From: Bifidobacteriaceae bacterium
Lineage (GTDB): Bacteria; Actinomycetota; Actinomycetes; Actinomycetales; WQXJ01
Direction of reading: 5' to 3'
DNA length: 16,454 nucleotides
NCBI GenBank assembly: GCA_031279575.1
Contig: JAITIG010000014.1
Coordinates: 1 to 16,454, forward strand
Numbering within the stretch: the first letter of the stretch is position 1; each line of letters starts with the position of its first letter. Under the pieces are notes generated by a model. It was not told the DNA's origin and ran no database searches. It saw only the letters and a list, made by a program, of their open reading frames with translations. Made by a program: the position numbers and the translations under genes. This document shows positions 13,402 to 16,454 of this stretch, piece after piece.

Positions 13402-16260
13402 ATGGTCCGCTCACACCCCGCCAAACTGATTTGCCTCGCCCTCGCCGCCGCCCTGGCCGGGGCTCCGGCGCTGCTGGACCAGGCGCCGGCCGGCGCCGCG
13501 GGGCTGCCGGACGCGGCCAGGCCGGCGGCGGCGCCGGCCACTGGGGCGGCGGGCGGCGGCATCGCGCCGGCGGCTGGGACCCAAGGCGACGGCATCGCGC
13601 AGGCGGCCACGCGGGCGGAGGGCATCGCGCCGGCGGCTGGGACCCAAGGCGACGGCATCGCGCAACCGGAAAGCGAGGTGGAGCGGCTGGGGCAGCCGCC
13701 CACCGCCCAGACGGGCGAGCCGGGGCAGGCGGCCGGCGGGTACCGGTCGGCGGCGGTCGGGCCGATCAACACGGCCAGCCAAAGCGAGGTGGCGGCCGCG
13801 TACGCCAACATTTTGGCGCCGGCCCTGGCCACCGAGGTGCAGTGGACCGGGTCGCTGGACACGTGCGACCGCGGGACGGTCGACTCCGCCTCGCAGCAGG
13901 CCACCTTCGACGCCATCAACTACTACCGGCGGATGGCCGGCCTGGACCCGGTGACGGAGAACACGGACGCCTCGGCCGCGGCCCGGCGCACCGCCTTGAC
14001 CATGGCGGCCGAGTTGAACATCAGCCACACCCCGCCCGCGACCTGGAAGTGCACCACCAACAACGGCCGCTACCTGGCCAACAAGTCCAACCTGGCGCTC
14101 GGCACCACCGGGGCGGTGTCGATCTCGCGCTACATCGCCGACGCCTCCAGCGCTGAGAACATCTCCTCGGTGGGGCACCGGCGGTGGATTTTGTCGCCCG
14201 GGGGGCAGGTCATGGGGTCCGGCTCGGTCCGCGGGGCCGCCGGCCGCGCCAACGCCCTGGTGGTGATGCCCAACACCGCCGGCGCCTCCTGGAGCGGCGG
14301 GCCCACCTGGGACGCCAGCCAGGACCCGGCCTTGTCCAGCCCCTTCAGCATCACCTGGAGCACGCCAAACTTCGTGGCCTGGCCGCCGGCGGGCTACTTC
14401 CCGCACCAACTGGCCCAGGTGCCGTGGTCGGTTTCGACCGGGCGCACCGCCGCGGGTTTCGCCTCCGCCTCGGTCAGCGTGACCAAGAACGGGGCCGCGG
14501 TGGCGGGCGTGGTGGTCAACGGGCGCTCCGGCGGCACCTATTCGGGCGCCGGGGACGTGGGCCACATCTCCTTCAGCTTGCCCGATGCCGTGCTCGCGGC
14601 CCCAGCCTCCGGCGCGGTCGACACCTACAAGGTGTCCATCACGGGCATCACCGGCTCGCCTTCGACGCTCAGCTATGAGGTGAAGGTGTTCACCGTGGCG
14701 CAGGTGTCGATCGGATCGGCCTCCTTCAGCGGGTCGGCGGCGGTGGACCGCGATATGACGGCGACCGCCACCGGGGTCACCCCCGCCGATGCGGCCCTGG
14801 CCTACCAGTGGTTGCGCAACGGCGATCCAATCAGCGGCGCGACCGCCGCCACCTACCGCTTCACCGCGGCCGATGTGGGCCAGCGGGTCTCGGTTCGGAT
14901 CACGGGCGCCAAGGCGGGGCACGCCGCCGGGTCGTATACCTCGGGCTATTTCACTGGGCAGCTGGGCTACTTCAGCCCCGCCAGCGTCCAGTTGTGCGCC
15001 GCGCCGGCTGTCGGCGCCGCCTGCGCCGCCACGTCATCCTCGACGCCTGCGGCCACCTCCACCACTTATGTCTGGAAGGCGGCGGGCGCCCCAGTCGGAT
15101 CGGGGGCAAGCTACACCCCGGCCGCGGCTGACTTGGGCAAGGCGCTGACCGTGACGGCGACCTTCCAACGCGCCTCGCACACTGATTTGGTGCTGGCCAG
15201 CAACGGCCTGACGGTCCTGGCCGGCCGGCTGACGGCCGGAACCCCGGCCGTCTCGGGGACCGCCAAGGTCGGGTCGGCGCTGACGGCGGCCCCGGGCACG
15301 TGGGCGCCGGCCGGGGTGGCCTTGGCCTACCAGTGGCTGCGCGACGGCGCGGCCATCACCGGGGCGACCGCCAAGACCTACACCCTGGTGGCGGCCGACC
15401 AGGGCAAGAAGATGTCGGTGCGGGTGACCGGCACCCTGGCCGGGTACACCACCGCCTCGGCCACCTCCGCCCAAACCAGCGCCGTGGCGGCGGCGGGGTA
15501 TGCGCCGGTGATGTCCGCCTTCGCGTTGTCGCCTGATATGACGGGGGACGGCTTGGGCGAAGTGTTGGCGGTGGACGGGTCGGGACGCTTGCGGCTGTTC
15601 AAGGGGACAGCCAGCGGGTTCAACCCCTCGCACACTGTGACCGGGCCTTCTGGTTTGACCGGGTCCAGGGTTTACGGGCCCGGGGATTGGTCCAGCGACG
15701 GGCGGGCTGATTTGGCGGTCATCGACGCGCGAGGCGACCTGTGGGTACACCGGGGCGATGGCAAAGGGTCGGTGGCGGCGGCCCGCTCCCAGTTGGGCAA
15801 CGGCTGGTCGCAGTTCTTGGCCATCCCCTCGGGGGACCTGACGGGCGACGGCCAGGTGGATTTGCTGGGGGTGGATTTGAAGACCGGCGTGCTGTATTTG
15901 TACCGCTGGCGGGCGGATGTGGGCCGGTTCGCGATGAAGCGGCAGGTGGGCAACGGGTGGCTGGGTTGGCAGCTGCACGCGGCGGGCGATTTGAACGGCG
16001 ACGGGCGGGGCGACATTTTGGGGATCGACTCCAAGGGCGATTTGTATTGCTATGCCGGGCGCGGCGACGGCACCTTCAAGATGAAGCAGCAGTGCGGCAA
16101 CGGCTGGGGCAGTTTCCAGTTGGTGGCCGGGGCGGATCTCGATGGCGACAAACTGGCGGATATCGTCGGCCGGGACAACGCCACCGGTCAGGTGTACTTC
16201 TACAAAGGCAAAGGCCAGGGCCGGTTCGCCATGAAGAAGCAGATCGCCAGCGGCTGGTAA
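13402..16260 (+). CDS. Secreted CAP-domain protein with Ig-like domains and VCBS/FG-GAP repeats
   Basis: 952 residues. The signal peptide (MVRSHPAKLICLALAAALAGAPA) is followed by an Ala/Pro/Gly-rich region to about 120 with a duplicated 14-residue block. The CAP/SCP domain (about 150-335) shows FDAINYYRRMAGL, NISHTPPA (His209), AEN (Glu252) and VGHRRWIL (His259), then WPPAGYFPHQ, as in bacterial CAP proteins. About 430-700 holds three Ig-like modules with the YQWLR(N/D)G...I(S/T)GATA pattern, the middle one diverged. The C-terminus has five repeats with Asp-rich, probably Ca-binding loops starting near Asp712, 762, 812, 863 and 912, separated by (G/A)(N/S)GW motifs: a VCBS/FG-GAP-like propeller. 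It ends in GW without a sorting signal or membrane anchor, so it is predicted to be released or held non-covalently at the wall. The role of bacterial CAP domains is mostly unknown. Confidence 0.9.
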   Translation: MVRSHPAKLICLALAAALAGAPALLDQAPAGAAGLPDAARPAAAPATGAAGGGIAPAAGTQGDGIAQAATRAEGIAPAAGTQGDGIAQPESEVERLGQPPTAQTGEPGQAAGGYRSAAVGPINTASQSEVAAAYANILAPALATEVQWTGSLDTCDRGTVDSASQQATFDAINYYRRMAGLDPVTENTDASAAARRTALTMAAELNISHTPPATWKCTTNNGRYLANKSNLALGTTGAVSISRYIADASSAENISSVGHRRWILSPGGQVMGSGSVRGAAGRANALVVMPNTAGASWSGGPTWDASQDPALSSPFSITWSTPNFVAWPPAGYFPHQLAQVPWSVSTGRTAAGFASASVSVTKNGAAVAGVVVNGRSGGTYSGAGDVGHISFSLPDAVLAAPASGAVDTYKVSITGITGSPSTLSYEVKVFTVAQVSIGSASFSGSAAVDRDMTATATGVTPADAALAYQWLRNGDPISGATAATYRFTAADVGQRVSVRITGAKAGHAAGSYTSGYFTGQLGYFSPASVQLCAAPAVGAACAATSSSTPAATSTTYVWKAAGAPVGSGASYTPAAADLGKALTVTATFQRASHTDLVLASNGLTVLAGRLTAGTPAVSGTAKVGSALTAAPGTWAPAGVALAYQWLRDGAAITGATAKTYTLVAADQGKKMSVRVTGTLAGYTTASATSAQTSAVAAAGYAPVMSAFALSPDMTGDGLGEVLAVDGSGRLRLFKGTASGFNPSHTVTGPSGLTGSRVYGPGDWSSDGRADLAVIDARGDLWVHRGDGKGSVAAARSQLGNGWSQFLAIPSGDLTGDGQVDLLGVDLKTGVLYLYRWRADVGRFAMKRQVGNGWLGWQLHAAGDLNGDGRGDILGIDSKGDLYCYAGRGDGTFKMKQQCGNGWGSFQLVAGADLDGDKLADIVGRDNATGQVYFYKGKGQGRFAMKKQIASGW
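13558..13664 (+). repeat. Perfect 44-bp in-frame direct repeat inside the CAP gene
   Basis: The segments 13558-13601 and 13621-13664 are identical over 44 bases and start 63 bp (21 codons) apart, so the reading frame is kept. They encode GIAPAAGTQGDGIAQ twice in the linker between signal peptide and CAP domain. Identity at synonymous sites indicates a recent duplication. Confidence 0.95.
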
Positions 16261-16310
16261 ACCCCGCCGCCCAGCCAACCCCGGCCCACCCCGGCCAACC
16301 CGGCCCGCCA

Positions 16311-16353
16311 CCGCCCCGCCGCGGCCCGGGCTGGCGCCGCCCAACCGGGGCGG
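16311..16353. terminator. Possible compound hairpin after the CAP gene
   Basis: A perfect 8-bp stem (ccgccccg 16311-16318 with cggggcgg 16346-16353) encloses an inner 5-bp stem (gcggc 16321-16325 with gccgc 16336-16340). It begins about 50 nt after the stop. There is no T-run, so terminator function is a guess. Confidence 0.35.
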
Positions 16354-16444
16354 CGGCATCGGGCAAGCGGCGGGCGGGGACGGCGGGACCCGAGGCCGGC
16401 GCGGACCGGGCGGCGGGCGGCCTCGGGCAAGCCGGCGGGCGGGG
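16352..16444. repeat. Imperfect direct repeat at the window end
   Basis: Two near-identical segments, ggcggcatcgggcaagc plus ggcgggcgggg (16352-16379) and ggcggcctcgggcaagcc plus ggcgggcgggg (about 16416-16444), lie about 64 bp apart in non-coding DNA. The second may continue past the window. No coding signal was seen in 16261-16454. Confidence 0.7.
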
Positions 16445-16454
16445 CCGGGGGGGG

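Noticed and set aside
13411..14922. Open frame of 503 codons opposite the CAP gene
   Set aside because: Antisense shadow of a gene with signal peptide, CAP motifs and an excellent Shine-Dalgarno.
1..16454. Mobile element, prophage or defence cluster
   Set aside because: No transposase, integrase, terminal inverted repeats, attachment duplication or defence-family domain was recognised.

Overview
The window looks like a chromosomal segment of a very G+C-rich actinobacterium. By eye roughly three quarters of bases are G or C, GTG starts are common, ribosomal protein S9 has the long N-terminal extension usual in Actinobacteria, and the maf gene lies beside an acyl-CoA carboxylase alpha subunit as in mycobacteria and streptomycetes. 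An LPXTG-like sorting signal and a mucus-binding (MucBP/Mub) module suggest a Gram-positive-type wall and possibly life on an animal mucosa. The genus cannot be named from the sequence alone. No RNA gene, insertion sequence, CRISPR array or prophage was seen.

Left part (1-5738, all +): the 3' end of a large wall-anchored adhesin (PKD, von Willebrand A, DUF11-like, MucBP/Mub modules, LPVSG anchor). A tandem repeat follows that copies the gene's last codons with their stop. Next come a membrane-anchored PQQ-like beta-propeller protein and an exported CapA-family protein. Middle (5936-9201, all -): the operon rplM-rpsI-glmM-dedA, read from a recognisable promoter near 9304-9333 through a leader of about 95 nt with two hairpins. 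It converges on the CapA gene. Right part (9648-16260, all +): greA-maf, transcribed divergently from rplM, then a fused biotin carboxylase/biotin carrier subunit of acyl-CoA carboxylase. After a 170-bp G+C-rich tandem repeat comes a large secreted protein with a CAP domain, Ig-like domains and five VCBS/FG-GAP repeats.

Functionally, the envelope dominates. GlmM makes glucosamine-1-phosphate for cell-wall precursors, and a DedA protein, a family that includes undecaprenyl-phosphate flippases, is joined to it with no gap. Three further genes encode exported or anchored proteins of the cell surface. The rest is housekeeping (ribosome, transcription elongation, nucleotide clean-up, fatty-acid precursor supply).

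Three genome-level traits recur: (1) G+C-rich direct repeats after genes, two of which echo the preceding gene's 3' end including its stop codon; (2) Ala/Pro/Gly-rich insertions inside conserved enzymes (Maf, GlmM, biotin carboxylase); (3) three genes with no Shine-Dalgarno but a TANNNT box 5-7 nt before the start codon, suggesting leaderless mRNAs. I did not find a clear new multi-gene system; the repeats and the surface proteins are the best leads.
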